Shown here one piece after another: positions 26,162-35,756 of a DNA stretch of 64,000 bases (position 1 is the first letter of the stretch; every line of letters begins with the position of its first letter). Source of the stretch: Methanoculleus methanifontis (lineage in GTDB: Archaea > Halobacteriota > Methanomicrobia > Methanomicrobiales > Methanoculleaceae); contig NZ_VCYI01000008.1 of assembly GCF_030464365.1 (NCBI RefSeq), forward strand, positions 1 through 64,000. The letters run 5' to 3'. Under the pieces are notes generated by a model. That model was not told where the DNA came from, did not search any database, and saw nothing but the letters and a program-made list of their open reading frames with translations. The translations under genes were made by a program, and so were the position numbers.

Positions 26162-28291
26162 TCAGTCGATCTTGAACTGCTGCATGACCGCCTGGAGCTG
26201 TTCGGCCATACCCGCCAGTTCGTGAGATGCGCTCCCGACCTCCTCGGTCGATGCGCTGACCTCTTCCGCGAGTGCCGCCATATCCTCGGTGCGGTCCAGG
26301 CTCTCCTTGGTCATGTGGGTGGACTCGTCCATCTTCTGCATGACGTTGTTGGTGGAGCCCGCCTGGTCCTCCGTGGCCTTCGTTATCTCGGTGATGCCGT
26401 GGGTGACCACCTCCACGCCCTTGACGATCCGGTTCAAGCCCACGATGACCTTGTTGACGCTCTCGATGCCCGCCTGGATCTCCTGGTGGGATGCCTGCAT
26501 CGAGTCGGTGGTCTTCTCGGTGCTTGCCTGGATCGTCCGGATCAGGTCCTCGATGTCCTGGCTCGCCCGCTTGGACTCGCCGGCAAGGTTCCTGATCTCG
26601 CCGGCGACCACGGCGAACCCGCGACCGTGCTCCCCGGCACGGGCGGCCTCGATCGCGGCGTTCAGCGCCAGCAGGTTGGTCTGGTTCGCGATATCGGCGA
26701 TCAGCTTGACGATGTTGTTGATCTCGCGCATCTGGTTGTTGAGCGTGCTGATCTCGTCGACGGTCTGTTTAGAGATATCCTCGACGACCTGCATCTTCTT
26801 CGCCGCGACTTCACCCAGTGTTGCCGCATCGTTCCCTTCCTGCGACGCCTTCGAGGCCTGCTCCATGACCTCCTGCGATGTGCTTGCGATCTCCTCGATG
26901 GATGCCGAGAGGTCGTTGACATCCGTCCCGATCTCCTCGATCTTCTCGAGCTGGCGCCGTGCGTCCTCGGATGACTGTTGCGTCGAGACGGCGACCTGCT
27001 CCGTGGCCCGGATGATCTCGTCGGTACTCTTGCTGACCTCCTTCGTCGTCATATCCACCTGGTGGGTCGCTTTCGCCACGTCCGCGAGGAGCGCACGGAT
27101 GGCGGTCAGCGAGACGTTGTAGTCGCTCTTCACCTTCTGGAGCGGGTCACTGTCTTTTGCGTCAACGAACGCCGTCAGGTCGCCCTTCGCCATGGCGGCA
27201 AGTGCGGCTCCGAGTTCTTCGGCGCTCTCGGTGAGTCTCTCGCCTTCCTGTTTCGCGGTCTCCATCAGGTCCCGGATCTGCTCTTCCTCTTTCCGTTTTT
27301 CAGTGACGTCGTTATAGACGTTCAGGATCCCTGTCAACTCGTTCTTCTCGTTCAAGAGCGGGATTCCATGCTGTTCCAGGATGTAGGTGCCGGAGGGGAA
27401 CTCGACCGTCACTTCGCCGGAAACCCGCATCTTCTCGGTGAGCACCTTCTTGATCCCGTCTCCTTTCTGGTTGTGAACCCTGAAGTCCCGCAGGGTCATT
27501 GTGGTGATACGCGACCTATCGATGCCGGTCAACGTGAGGTATGCCTCGTTGGCCGTGACGATCTTCATCTCGGTATCGACGACCAGCATGGGCATCGGGT
27601 TCTGCTGGATAATCGTATCGGACTGCCGTTGCAGTTCGGCGATATTCTCCATCTGGGTTCGGATCTCTTCCTCTCCCTCCCGCTGCCTGGTGAGATCGTT
27701 ATAGACAATGAGGATGCTCTCGACTGCACCCTCATTGTCAAGCAGCGGGATGCCGTACTGTTCGAGGATATGGGTGCCCGAAGGCAGTTCGACGACGACC
27801 TCGGCATACACGCGCTTCTTCTCCTGGAGCACCTGTCTGAGGCCGGAACCCTTCTGCGACGTTATCTTGAAGTCTCTCAGGCTCCTGCCGAGCACCTGAT
27901 CCATCGGGATCCCGCTCATCTCGGCGTAGGCGGTGTTTGCCATGGTTATCTTGAAGTCCGGCTTGACGACCAGCATGGGTATCGGGTTCTGCTGGATGAT
28001 CGTGTCGGCTCCCTTCAGGAGCATTTTGGCTTCGTCCAACCGGTGCTTGAGGCGTTGCTTCTCTTCCTGCTTCTTCTCAAGCAGCGCATTGATGGAGACG
28101 GCCAGGGGCCGGAACCCCTCTGGAACCCCGGCAAGGTCGATCTTCGCGGAGTCGTCGCCGTCGATTCCTGCATGGAGTGCGGCCTCGATCGCCTCGGGCA
28201 GTACCATCGCCCCCTGCTCCTGTGCCTGTCCCGCCTTACCCGGCACAATCGGCCCGGTAAATAGTGCTTTTCTTCCAGGTTTATCGATCAT
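26162..28291 (-). CDS. Cytosolic methyl-accepting chemotaxis protein, two PAS domains
   Basis: A 709-residue receptor with no membrane segment. Two closely related PAS domains (about 93-205 and 225-335) share the motif [14 protein letters not shown] and ILEQxGIPLL. A HAMP-like segment ([14 protein letters not shown]) follows, then the signalling coiled coil with its tip [17 protein letters not shown]. It should sense an internal cue, possibly redox or a ligand through the PAS pockets; no haem or flavin residues could be assigned. The PAS copies arose by duplication. Confidence 0.92.
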   Translation of the reverse strand: MIDKPGRKALFTGPIVPGKAGQAQEQGAMVLPEAIEAALHAGIDGDDSAKIDLAGVPEGFRPLAVSINALLEKKQEEKQRLKHRLDEAKMLLKGADTIIQQNPIPMLVVKPDFKITMANTAYAEMSGIPMDQVLGRSLRDFKITSQKGSGLRQVLQEKKRVYAEVVVELPSGTHILEQYGIPLLDNEGAVESILIVYNDLTRQREGEEEIRTQMENIAELQRQSDTIIQQNPMPMLVVDTEMKIVTANEAYLTLTGIDRSRITTMTLRDFRVHNQKGDGIKKVLTEKMRVSGEVTVEFPSGTYILEQHGIPLLNEKNELTGILNVYNDVTEKRKEEEQIRDLMETAKQEGERLTESAEELGAALAAMAKGDLTAFVDAKDSDPLQKVKSDYNVSLTAIRALLADVAKATHQVDMTTKEVSKSTDEIIRATEQVAVSTQQSSEDARRQLEKIEEIGTDVNDLSASIEEIASTSQEVMEQASKASQEGNDAATLGEVAAKKMQVVEDISKQTVDEISTLNNQMREINNIVKLIADIANQTNLLALNAAIEAARAGEHGRGFAVVAGEIRNLAGESKRASQDIEDLIRTIQASTEKTTDSMQASHQEIQAGIESVNKVIVGLNRIVKGVEVVTHGITEITKATEDQAGSTNNVMQKMDESTHMTKESLDRTEDMAALAEEVSASTEEVGSASHELAGMAEQLQAVMQQFKID

Positions 28292-28294
28292 CGA

Positions 28295-29170
28295 TTACAC
28301 ATCCTGTTTCTCGTCTCGTTCCAGAAGGGCAGTTGCTATTGCCCGGTATGTTCTGCCGGCATCGCTCTCGGGTGCATAGTGGGAGATTGGAAGTCCTTGT
28401 TGCTGTGTTTCGTAGATTGCAGGGGAATATGGGACCGTGAACACCTGCTTGAACGCTTTTCTCACCTCGGACTCAAACGCCTTCAGCCGTTCTCTCTCCT
28501 TCTCCTCTTCTGCGGAGGAGACGGGTGAGAGGATCCGTTTCAGAAAGAGTGCAATGCCGCCCGTTCCGGCCGCCGGGTTGCCCGAACCCCTCCAGCGGGT
28601 CAGAATGGCGAAATCTGTGGCGACGTCCTCCCCGAGCATCTCCCTGATGTCGCCAAAGACTGTTGACAGGGCTTCCATGCCTTTCAGGGCGAAGGTGCCG
28701 GAATCAAGGGTGACGACGGTGTGATCCGCTGCGACGAGGCCGTTGATGACGAACTGGCCCATGCTCGGAGGCGTGTCGATCAGGATGAAGTCATAGGTGT
28801 CCCTCACCTGTGCGAGCGCACCCTTGAGCAGCCCTGCTCTGTCCTCGATACCGTAGAGATAGGGTTCAACCCCTACAAGGTCCAGAGTCGCCGGAGCGAG
28901 ATCGATCCCTGAGGCCGTGGAGACGATCACATCGGTGATCCCGGCGTAGGGAAACCCTTCAAAGACGCTCATGAAGACGTCATACAGGCTCAGTTCAAGG
29001 GTTTCGGGGTCGACCCCGAGCCCCGTGGTGGCATTGGCCTGCGGGTCGCAGTCTACGATCAGAACGCTCTTTCCCTCTTTCTGGAGGTACCCAGCAACGT
29101 TGAGACATGATGTCGTCTTTCCTGTGCCACCTTTGTGGTGTGCGAACGCTATAACCGAGATATCCAGCAC
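28295..29170 (-). CDS. ParA/Soj-like ATPase of the chemosensory operon
   Basis: A 291-residue ATPase with the deviant Walker A KGGTGKTT (KGGxGKT), Walker A' VDCDPQANAT and Walker B ILIDTPPS. ParA proteins position cargo on the nucleoid. Since it starts three bases before a cytosolic receptor gene, it may segregate receptor clusters, as PpfA does for TlpT clusters in Rhodobacter sphaeroides; no ParB gene is seen. A long insertion after ILTRWRGSG is unusual. Starts at GTG 29170 after GAGGG. Confidence 0.88.
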   Translation of the reverse strand: MLDISVIAFAHHKGGTGKTTSCLNVAGYLQKEGKSVLIVDCDPQANATTGLGVDPETLELSLYDVFMSVFEGFPYAGITDVIVSTASGIDLAPATLDLVGVEPYLYGIEDRAGLLKGALAQVRDTYDFILIDTPPSMGQFVINGLVAADHTVVTLDSGTFALKGMEALSTVFGDIREMLGEDVATDFAILTRWRGSGNPAAGTGGIALFLKRILSPVSSAEEEKERERLKAFESEVRKAFKQVFTVPYSPAIYETQQQGLPISHYAPESDAGRTYRAIATALLERDEKQDV

Positions 29171-29362
29171 CCCTCAATACCTCTATTTGAAATAAGTATT
29201 ATTAAACCTACTTTTATGCTGCTATATGTATTATGGTCGTCTGGCGGTTTTTCGAAATATTCTTTCGCCTTAGGACCGAAAGCGGAGATTTTGTTGCCAG
29301 AATCCTCTCGGGATCCCGGGGCCGGAGAAGAGAGCCGTATCGGTCGATCACTGCCGCGAGCT

Positions 29363-30067
29363 TCAGCGCATGACAGGATAGCCGGTTTCAGTGGAGGGGT
29401 TGCTGCCCGTGCGGCGTACAACGGGTTTTCTGTCACTGGAATCAATTGCAGCCCGGACTCTCTGCACACGCTCGGAGATCGACGGCCGGTAGTCGGGCTT
29501 GGAATGGAATATTCCGGGGATCACGCCTTTACGGTGGGGGAGCGACGCCCCTGCCAGCAGGGTGGAGAGGAGGTTCTGGAGGAGGGCTCCGGGATCCCGG
29601 ACCCGGTAGCAGCACCTCATCGCATCGGCGGCGTACCGGTCGGCTATGAACTCCTCGTCACACATGCGGTGGTAGTACGTCCGGTAGGCGAAGAATGCGG
29701 TCAGGAGAAGGAGGGCGATGAAGACCGGCTTTGCAGCCGGAGACCCTCCCGCCTGCAGGGACGGGTGTCCGAGGAAGGCGAGGCAGAGGAGGATTGGGAG
29801 GGCCGGAAGGACTGAGAGAAAAGGTGAACCCTTCCTTACGTGTCCCTCTTCGTGGAGCAGCACGAACCGGAGCGTGTCGTCGCTTGCCCCCGAGAGGTTT
29901 CTCTCGTAGAATGAGTGCCGGTAGCGGATGCAGTTGAGCGCCGGGCATCCCCGCAGAGAGACGGTGAAAGGGCACCTTACCAGCCTCCTTCTGCGGTCAA
30001 TCAACCCCTTCTCCTGAAGTTCCCAAAATATCCGGTACAGGCGGGAATTGCAGTCGGCGATACTCAT
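29363..30067 (-). CDS. M48-like membrane metallopeptidase
   Basis: A protein of about 234 residues. The zinc motif HEEGH (HExxH) lies in LRFVLLHEEGHVRKG, two hydrophobic segments follow (FLSVLPALPILLCLAFLG; PVFIALLLLTAFFAYRTYY), and the third-ligand region is DEEFIADRYA, as in HtpX-like M48 peptidases. An N-terminal Cys pair (RCPFTVSLRGCPALNC) is unusual. An in-frame ATG at 30076 is possible, but a TATA box at 30091-30100 favours 30067. Confidence 0.75.
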   Translation of the reverse strand: MSIADCNSRLYRIFWELQEKGLIDRRRRLVRCPFTVSLRGCPALNCIRYRHSFYERNLSGASDDTLRFVLLHEEGHVRKGSPFLSVLPALPILLCLAFLGHPSLQAGGSPAAKPVFIALLLLTAFFAYRTYYHRMCDEEFIADRYAADAMRCCYRVRDPGALLQNLLSTLLAGASLPHRKGVIPGIFHSKPDYRPSISERVQRVRAAIDSSDRKPVVRRTGSNPSTETGYPVMR

Positions 30068-30346
30068 TATAATCATATTATTATAATAATTGTATATTAA
30101 ATGTTGCTCCAGGATGAATCGTCACACCATGGGTATTTCCCTGATTCTACCCGGAATAATCCCTTTACTACAGGTTTCTCCCGGTGACACACCGTCCGGT
30201 TCGGTGCGGCGCTCTCTCCCCGGTCACTGCCGAGAACCAACCCGAGCATGCGCCTGCACGCCCTCCATGAACCCGGGTGAACCCCGTATCGCGTCCTCCT
30301 GTAGCGGGCCTGAAATCCAAAACATCTGCAATCTCCGTTTTTTTCA

Positions 30347-30472
30347 CAATATTTTAATAATAGCAGCCAGAATTCTGAATGAATAGATTGGAGGTGAATA
30401 TGGAGAACTGGGGGGGGCCATACGGCCGTGCTTGCGCCGGCACGACGTGCGGATCCCCGGTTCTCCGAGCGA
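30347..30472 (+). promoter_or_regulatory. Leader with strong ribosome site and G8 tract before the lipoprotein
   Basis: A TATA-like AATATTTTAATAA (30348-30360) is followed by GGAGGTG and ATG 30400. That frame passes through a run of eight G (30410-30417) and is out of frame with the lipoprotein. Loss of one G would join it in frame. The stretch 30101-30346 holds no gene I can support. Confidence 0.4.
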
Positions 30473-30832
30473 ATGTCCAGAAACTATACAGTCCTTCTGA
30501 TACTGGCCCTTGCCGCCCTCGCCGGGGCAGCCGGATGCCTCTCCACGTCGTTTGGGGAGGTGACCTACAGCGGCGACGCCCTGCAGATCCATGTGGAGAA
30601 CGCCGGGGAACCCGTCGAGAACGCTGTGCTCCAGATCACGATCATGGAGGTGAGCGCGCTCGAGCAGCACGAGGCTTTCTCCGAAGCGCGGTATATTGAC
30701 CTTGAACCAGGAGAGAACGATTACACGATCCAGGCAGACCTGCAGCCCGGCTCATACAAGGTATTTTTGACCGTGTTCGTCGGCAATGAACGGAGAGCAT
30801 CCGTCATCCGCGACCTGGAGGTAACAGCCTGA
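30473..30832 (+). CDS. Small lipoprotein
   Basis: A 119-residue protein with a signal peptide (TVLLILALAALAGAAGC) ending in a lipobox Cys, followed by a beta-sandwich-like domain (ALQIHVENAGEPVENAVLQI, YTIQADLQPGSYKVFL). ATG 30473 has no clear ribosome site, whereas an ATG at 30400 does but is out of frame. The stop overlaps the next gene's start. Confidence 0.65.
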   Translation: MSRNYTVLLILALAALAGAAGCLSTSFGEVTYSGDALQIHVENAGEPVENAVLQITIMEVSALEQHEAFSEARYIDLEPGENDYTIQADLQPGSYKVFLTVFVGNERRASVIRDLEVTA

Positions 30833-32487
30833 CCCCGGCCGGACTCGCGGCGGCGCGGGGACTCGAACCTGCGGACGCCGTCTTCTCTGGAGCGGAGGTC
30901 TTCAATCCGTTCGCGTGCTCCTGGGGGCGCACGGACTTCGCGGTGAAGGACGGCCGCGTCGTCGGGTTCGGGGATTACCGGGGGACGCGGGAGTACGACC
31001 TTTCCGGTACCTACGTGGTGCCCGGGCTGATCGACGCTCACGTCCACATCGAGAGTTCGCTCCTTGCGCCGGCGGAGTACGCCCGGCTCGTCCTCGCACA
31101 CGGCACGACGACGGTGATCGCCGACCCCCACGAGATAGCAAATGTCTGCGGGGCGCCGGGGATCGACTACATGCTTGCTGAAGGAGCCCGGACGCCGCTC
31201 GATATCCTGGTCATGCTCCCCTCCTGTGTTCCGGCGACGCCTCTCGACGCGGGCGGCGCCGTGCTCACGGCCGCGGACCTCGCCCGGTTCCGGGGACGTG
31301 AGGGGGTCATCGGGCTCGCCGAGGTGATGAACGTCCCCGGCGTCCTCTTCGGCGACGAGGATCTCCGGGCGAAGCTGGATCTCTTCGAGGTCATCGACGG
31401 CCATGCGCCGTTCCTCTCGGGTAACGACCTGAACGCCTACATCTATGCGGGCGTACAGAGCGATCACGAGTGCACGGCGCTTTCTGAAGCGCGGGAGAAA
31501 CTCCTCCGGGGCATGTACATCATGATCCGGGAGGGTTCGACGGAGCACAACCTCTGCGATCTCCTCCCGCTCGTCGACGCCTGCACGGCGCCGCGGTGCT
31601 GTTTTGCCACCGACGACCGGCACGCCGACATGCTCGCCGGGGAGGGGCATATCGATGACTGTATCAGGAAAGCTGTCGCAGGCGGCCTCGAGGTCGAGCA
31701 GGCGCTCCGTATGGCCACGCTCTCCGCCGCCGGAAGGTTTGGGCTCCACGACCGGGGTGCCCTTGCACCGGGAAGGCTTGCCGACTTCTGCGTCATCGAC
31801 GATCCCGACCGCTTCCGCGCCCTCCGGACGTTCAAGCGCGGTGTCGAGGTCATTGACGCCGGCTACCGGCCCCCTGCCTGCCCTGCGTCTCCCATGCATG
31901 TCCGCGTGCCGGAGCCCGGCGATATCCGGATAACCGGACAGGGGGAGGCGCGGGTGATCGAGATCGTGCCCGGCCAGATCACGACCCGGGATATGCGCTA
32001 CCCGGTCGACGCCGCCGGGATCCCCGACCTCGGCCGCGACATCCTCAAAGCGGTCGTCATCGATCGCTACCGGGCGACCGGATCCGGTGTCGGGCTCGTG
32101 CACGGCTTTCACCTGCAGGAAGGAGCGATTGCCGGGTCGGTCTCCCACGACTCCCACAACATCGTCGCGGTCGGGGCCGGCGATGCCGATATCGTCCGTG
32201 CCGTCGCCGAGGTGGTCCGGCTCGGCGGGGGGCTCGCGGTTGTCTCCGGAGACGATATAACCGCGCTCCCGCTCGAGTGCGCCGGGCTGATGTCGGCCCT
32301 TCCCTACGACGAGGTCGTGCGGCGGCTTGCGGCCCTCGAGGAGCATGCCCGGCGGCTCGGCGCGATCGCGAATCCCTTCATGTACCTCTCGTTCCTCGCG
32401 CTGACGGTCATCCCCGAGGTCCGGGTCACGGAGCGCGGGGTCTTCGACGTCGGGGCGTTTACGGACGTGCCGCTGTTTGAGGGGTAA
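30829..32487 (+). CDS. ade: Adenine deaminase, apparent CTG start
   Basis: A deaminase of about 552 residues converting adenine to hypoxanthine (purine salvage). The metal site motif is LIDAHVHIESS, with ADPHEIANV and the C-terminal GSVSHDSHNIVAVG. Homology extends upstream of the first in-frame GTG (30943) through PADAVFSGAEVFNP, the normal N-terminus, yet no ATG, GTG or TTG exists between the stop at 30787 and 30943. A GGAGGT ribosome site (30817-30822) points to CTG 30829, which overlaps the lipoprotein stop as CTGA. I therefore start it at CTG. Confidence 0.85.
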   Translation: MTPAGLAAARGLEPADAVFSGAEVFNPFACSWGRTDFAVKDGRVVGFGDYRGTREYDLSGTYVVPGLIDAHVHIESSLLAPAEYARLVLAHGTTTVIADPHEIANVCGAPGIDYMLAEGARTPLDILVMLPSCVPATPLDAGGAVLTAADLARFRGREGVIGLAEVMNVPGVLFGDEDLRAKLDLFEVIDGHAPFLSGNDLNAYIYAGVQSDHECTALSEAREKLLRGMYIMIREGSTEHNLCDLLPLVDACTAPRCCFATDDRHADMLAGEGHIDDCIRKAVAGGLEVEQALRMATLSAAGRFGLHDRGALAPGRLADFCVIDDPDRFRALRTFKRGVEVIDAGYRPPACPASPMHVRVPEPGDIRITGQGEARVIEIVPGQITTRDMRYPVDAAGIPDLGRDILKAVVIDRYRATGSGVGLVHGFHLQEGAIAGSVSHDSHNIVAVGAGDADIVRAVAEVVRLGGGLAVVSGDDITALPLECAGLMSALPYDEVVRRLAALEEHARRLGAIANPFMYLSFLALTVIPEVRVTERGVFDVGAFTDVPLFEG

Positions 32488-32519
32488 GGGAGGGAAGTAG
32501 AGCATCTGGTGGTGCTCTT

Positions 32520-33593
32520 TTACCTGCCTCTCTTACCCTCCCCGGGATCCCGTCCAGAGCGTGCTGCCTCTGCCGCGGGGGGCTGAGCGTCGTCCGCATG
32601 GAGACTCGTCAGCGCGGGACAGGCCTCGGTCTGCGCTTCTACCACCGCTGGGCAGGTTCCTGTGCGCCAGTTCCTGATGGCGGAGGTGGCGATGGCCACC
32701 CCCAGGATCAAGATGATGACGGCCAGCGAGACCTCCACCGGGACGTGGTAGAGATCGGCGGCCAGCATCTTGATGCCGATAAAGCTGAGGATACCGGCCA
32801 GGCCGTACTTCAGGTAGCAGAAAGCGGCCATGAAGTGCGCCAGCGCAAAGTACATCGATCTCAGGCCGAGGATGGCAAACGCGTTGGAACTGAAGACGAT
32901 GAACGAGTTGGTGGTGATACCGAGGATGGCGGGGATGGAATCCACCGCAAATACGATGTCGGTGGTCTCCACCACCAGCAGGGCCACGAGCATTGGGGTG
33001 GCCCAGATCACCATCCTGCCGGCCGCATCAGGCTTCCTGACGAAGAAACTGTCGCCTTCGTAGTCCCCGGTAACCGGCATGATCCTCCGGAATCCACGGA
33101 CCAGAATGTTCTTGTCCGGTTCGACCGGTCTCTCTTCCTTTCCGGTCACCATCCTGATACCGGTGAAGATCAGGAAGGCGCCGAAGATATAGAGGACCCA
33201 GGAGAATGTCTCCACCAGCGCCACGCCTGCCATGATGAACGCCAGACGGAAGACCAGAGCCCCGATAATGCCGTAGAACAGCACCTTGTGCTGATCCTTT
33301 CGAGGTACACAGAATGCTGCGAAGACGATGACGAAGACGAAGAGGTTGTCGACGGAGAGCATCAGTTCCATGATGTAGCCGGTAGTGAACTCCAACCCGG
33401 ACTGGGGCCCCATCCAGAGATATATCCCGATATTGAAGAGCACCGCGGCGGTGACGAAGACGGCGACCTGCAGGAGCGCCTCGCGCGGCTTTATGATATG
33501 CGCTCTGCGGTTGAAGACGCCGAGGTCGAGTGCCAGGAGCGCCACTATGCTGACGATGAATATAATCCACGCTGTCTCTGTTACTGCTGCCAT
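32520..33593 (-). CDS. TerC/Alx-family membrane protein
   Basis: A 357-residue protein with about nine membrane segments. Family motifs LSVDNLFVFVIVF and TDIVFAVDSIPAILG carry the Asp residues shared by TerC/Alx/MeeF transporters, implicated in Mn2+ export or tellurite resistance. The tail (about 310-357) is a soluble Ala/Pro/Arg-rich extension. The 254-bp gap upstream (33594-33847) shows no gene and no yybP-ykoY-type riboswitch that I can recognise. Confidence 0.9.
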   Translation of the reverse strand: MAAVTETAWIIFIVSIVALLALDLGVFNRRAHIIKPREALLQVAVFVTAAVLFNIGIYLWMGPQSGLEFTTGYIMELMLSVDNLFVFVIVFAAFCVPRKDQHKVLFYGIIGALVFRLAFIMAGVALVETFSWVLYIFGAFLIFTGIRMVTGKEERPVEPDKNILVRGFRRIMPVTGDYEGDSFFVRKPDAAGRMVIWATPMLVALLVVETTDIVFAVDSIPAILGITTNSFIVFSSNAFAILGLRSMYFALAHFMAAFCYLKYGLAGILSFIGIKMLAADLYHVPVEVSLAVIILILGVAIATSAIRNWRTGTCPAVVEAQTEACPALTSLHADDAQPPAAEAARSGRDPGEGKRGR

Positions 33594-33847
33594 AAGTTCA
33601 CCCGGTTCAGGATCCCTCGTTCTGGATGTTCCTGGCTCACGTTACTCTGATCGGACCACATCCCGGCCTTTCGCTGGTCTGTCCACGCCCTGTCTTCCCA
33701 GATCATCGCCGCTCCAGCGATTAATTCCTTCTGTCGGCGGCCTGTTCCCCGTGTGGAGATAAGCGACTCTTCGAGGCATAAGGCTGCAAACATCGATATC
33801 CTCCGCGGGACGTTCTGCGGTGTGCTGAGGTGCCATCCATACGGCTC

Positions 33848-34597
33848 TCACCAAAACCCCGTCACCGCCCCCGGCGCCAGCACCGCGACCAGGAGCAGAA
33901 TCACCGGCTGGTGCAGGAAGTAGATGAAGAGCGAGTGCCGGCCCAGGAACTCGAGCGGCCGGGCAAACGCCGGCTCCGCAACCGGGAGCAGGAATGCCCG
34001 TTTTCCGTCTGGGTAGAAGAGATGCCCGACTGCCATCCCGACCAGGACGAGGCCGAACCAGGGGAGGATCGGCACGTAATCGAGGCTCGCGAAGGATTCC
34101 GGCCGGATGCCGAGCCAGAGGAGCGGCCACGGGCCGGAGATGAGGCTTGCCGCGTAGCCCGCGATGAGGAAGGCGATGCTCGTGATGAGGAGTTTTTCCG
34201 TGTCGAACCGGGCGAAGAACGGCGCAAGCAGGATTGCGATCCCGATGAAGTGCAGGATGCCGAAGATGATGAAGACGTTCGGTAGAAAGAGCCAGGTGAC
34301 GCCGGTGATAACGAGGCCGTAGCTGAATATCTTGAGGCCGCGCCGGACGTACTTGAGCGTGAGACCGCGCTTATCAAGCCTTTGTGCGGCCCGGGCGTAA
34401 CTTATGGTGAAGGAGACCCCGACGAGGAAGATGAACGTCGATGCGGTCAGGTAGGCGAGCATCCGGAGGACCCCGCCGGAGACGTCGAGCGGCAGGACGC
34501 CGAAGAAGTCGAGGTCGAAGGCCGAGTGGAAGACGATCATCGTCACGACGGCGACGCCCCGGGCGAGGTCGATCTCCCAGTAGCGCTCCCCCGGCAT
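33848..34597 (-). CDS. DUF1624 (heparan acetyltransferase-like) membrane protein
   Basis: A 249-residue protein with about seven membrane helices and the family start YWEIDLARGVAVVTMIVFHS, plus SLFIYFLHQP near the end. The family is related to acyltransferases (DUF1624/HGSNAT). Probably co-transcribed with the zinc-ribbon gene just upstream. Confidence 0.85.
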   Translation of the reverse strand: MPGERYWEIDLARGVAVVTMIVFHSAFDLDFFGVLPLDVSGGVLRMLAYLTASTFIFLVGVSFTISYARAAQRLDKRGLTLKYVRRGLKIFSYGLVITGVTWLFLPNVFIIFGILHFIGIAILLAPFFARFDTEKLLITSIAFLIAGYAASLISGPWPLLWLGIRPESFASLDYVPILPWFGLVLVGMAVGHLFYPDGKRAFLLPVAEPAFARPLEFLGRHSLFIYFLHQPVILLLVAVLAPGAVTGFW

Positions 34598-34607
34598 GCT
34601 CCCACCG

Positions 34608-34766
34608 TTAAAAGAGCCTTCGCTGGACGGGAGCGCCGCAGGCAGGACAGGTCTTCGTATCGGAGATCTCCTTCTCCTGCTCCTCGGTGGGCTCGTTATA
34701 GAGCCGGGAGAAGCCGCACTGCCGGCTGCACTCGATCACGACGAACGGACTACAGATCCTGCCCAT
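34608..34766 (-). CDS. Small zinc-ribbon protein
   Basis: A 52-residue ORF: MGRICSPFVVIECSRQCGFS at the start and TCPACGAPVQRR near the end. Five Cys residues in two clusters suggest a zinc ribbon. GGTGA precedes ATG 34766. It is 10 bp from the DUF1624 gene. Function unknown. Confidence 0.65.
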   Translation of the reverse strand: MGRICSPFVVIECSRQCGFSRLYNEPTEEQEKEISDTKTCPACGAPVQRRLF

Positions 34767-34898
34767 CTCCTCTCACCCCGCCTTGCTGCTGTAAGCGTAT
34801 CATGGCTTGCCTACAATTTCATGGAACGTTATCTGATAAGGGTTTACCCGGGGTCGGGGGGAGGCACCATTATTCCTGTGTCTGGCCTACTCTCTTTC

Positions 34899-35756
34899 AT
34901 GAGCGACCGTGACGAGCATATCGTAGAAGCCGCCGGCAGATGCCGGGTCGTGATCCGGAACGGCCGGGTGGTCGAGGTCGGGACGCCGCAGATAGAGGAC
35001 TGTCCGCTGGCACGGCGGTTCGCCTCCCCGGTCGAGGAGATGACGCCGGAGGCGATCAGACGAAACATCGAGGGGCGCATCAGGTCGTTCGGGATGTGCA
35101 CGCCGGAGCGCGAGGTCCTTGCCGGGCCGGACTTCGTCATCTTCGGAGCGTCGGAACTCCTGAGCAGCGCCGTTCGCCGGGGAGACCTCGACGCTGCGGT
35201 GATCGCCTCCGACGGGGCGGGGACGCTCGTTGCGACGAACCCCGCCCTCATCCAGGGGATCGGAGGCCGGATGTCGGGGCTTGTGAAAACGAGCCCGATC
35301 CCCGAGGTGATCGAGCGGATCGAAGAGAACGGGGGCGTCGTCCTCGATCCGGCAACCGCCGCGATCGACCAGGTCGCCGGCGTCGCCCTGGCGGCAGAAC
35401 ATGGCCATCGCCGGATAGCCGTGACCACCGCCGTTGCCGCCGAGGCGGCGGCCATCCGGGAGCGGTTCCCCGATGCTGTGATTGTCGCCGTCCACACGAC
35501 CGGGATCTCGCGGGAGGACGCCGCCCTGATGACCCGCTCGACCGATCTCCTCACTGCCTGCGCCTCGCGGCACGTCCGGGAGGAGGCAGCAAAGAGCGCG
35601 CTCCTCCAGGCAGGGACGTCAATCCCGGTCTTTGCAATGACGAACGCAGGGAAAACAGTCATCCTCGGGAAAGTCGCGGAGACCGATCAGCAGGTCATCG
35701 TCCACGGCGCGCGTCTCCCGGTGCCGGGATCGCAATCACCCTCGCCGCTCCGCTGA
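34899..35756 (+). CDS. Methanogenesis marker protein 8 (DUF2099)
   Basis: A 285-residue protein of the DUF2099 family found nearly only in methanogens. Recognisable segments are HIVEAAGRCRVVIRNGRVVE, FGASELLSSAVRRG, ATNPALIQGIGGRMSGL and ALMTRSTDLLTACASRHVRE. Its biochemical role is not known. It starts at ATG 34899; upstream codons to 34596 have no similarity. Confidence 0.87.
   Translation: MSDRDEHIVEAAGRCRVVIRNGRVVEVGTPQIEDCPLARRFASPVEEMTPEAIRRNIEGRIRSFGMCTPEREVLAGPDFVIFGASELLSSAVRRGDLDAAVIASDGAGTLVATNPALIQGIGGRMSGLVKTSPIPEVIERIEENGGVVLDPATAAIDQVAGVALAAEHGHRRIAVTTAVAAEAAAIRERFPDAVIVAVHTTGISREDAALMTRSTDLLTACASRHVREEAAKSALLQAGTSIPVFAMTNAGKTVILGKVAETDQQVIVHGARLPVPGSQSPSPLR

Noticed and set aside
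26978-28264. Plus-strand ORF of 428 codons opposite the chemoreceptor
   Set aside because: Shadow of the PAS/MCP gene.
33594-33847. Manganese riboswitch upstream of terC
   Set aside because: No yybP-ykoY core sequence could be found on the minus strand.
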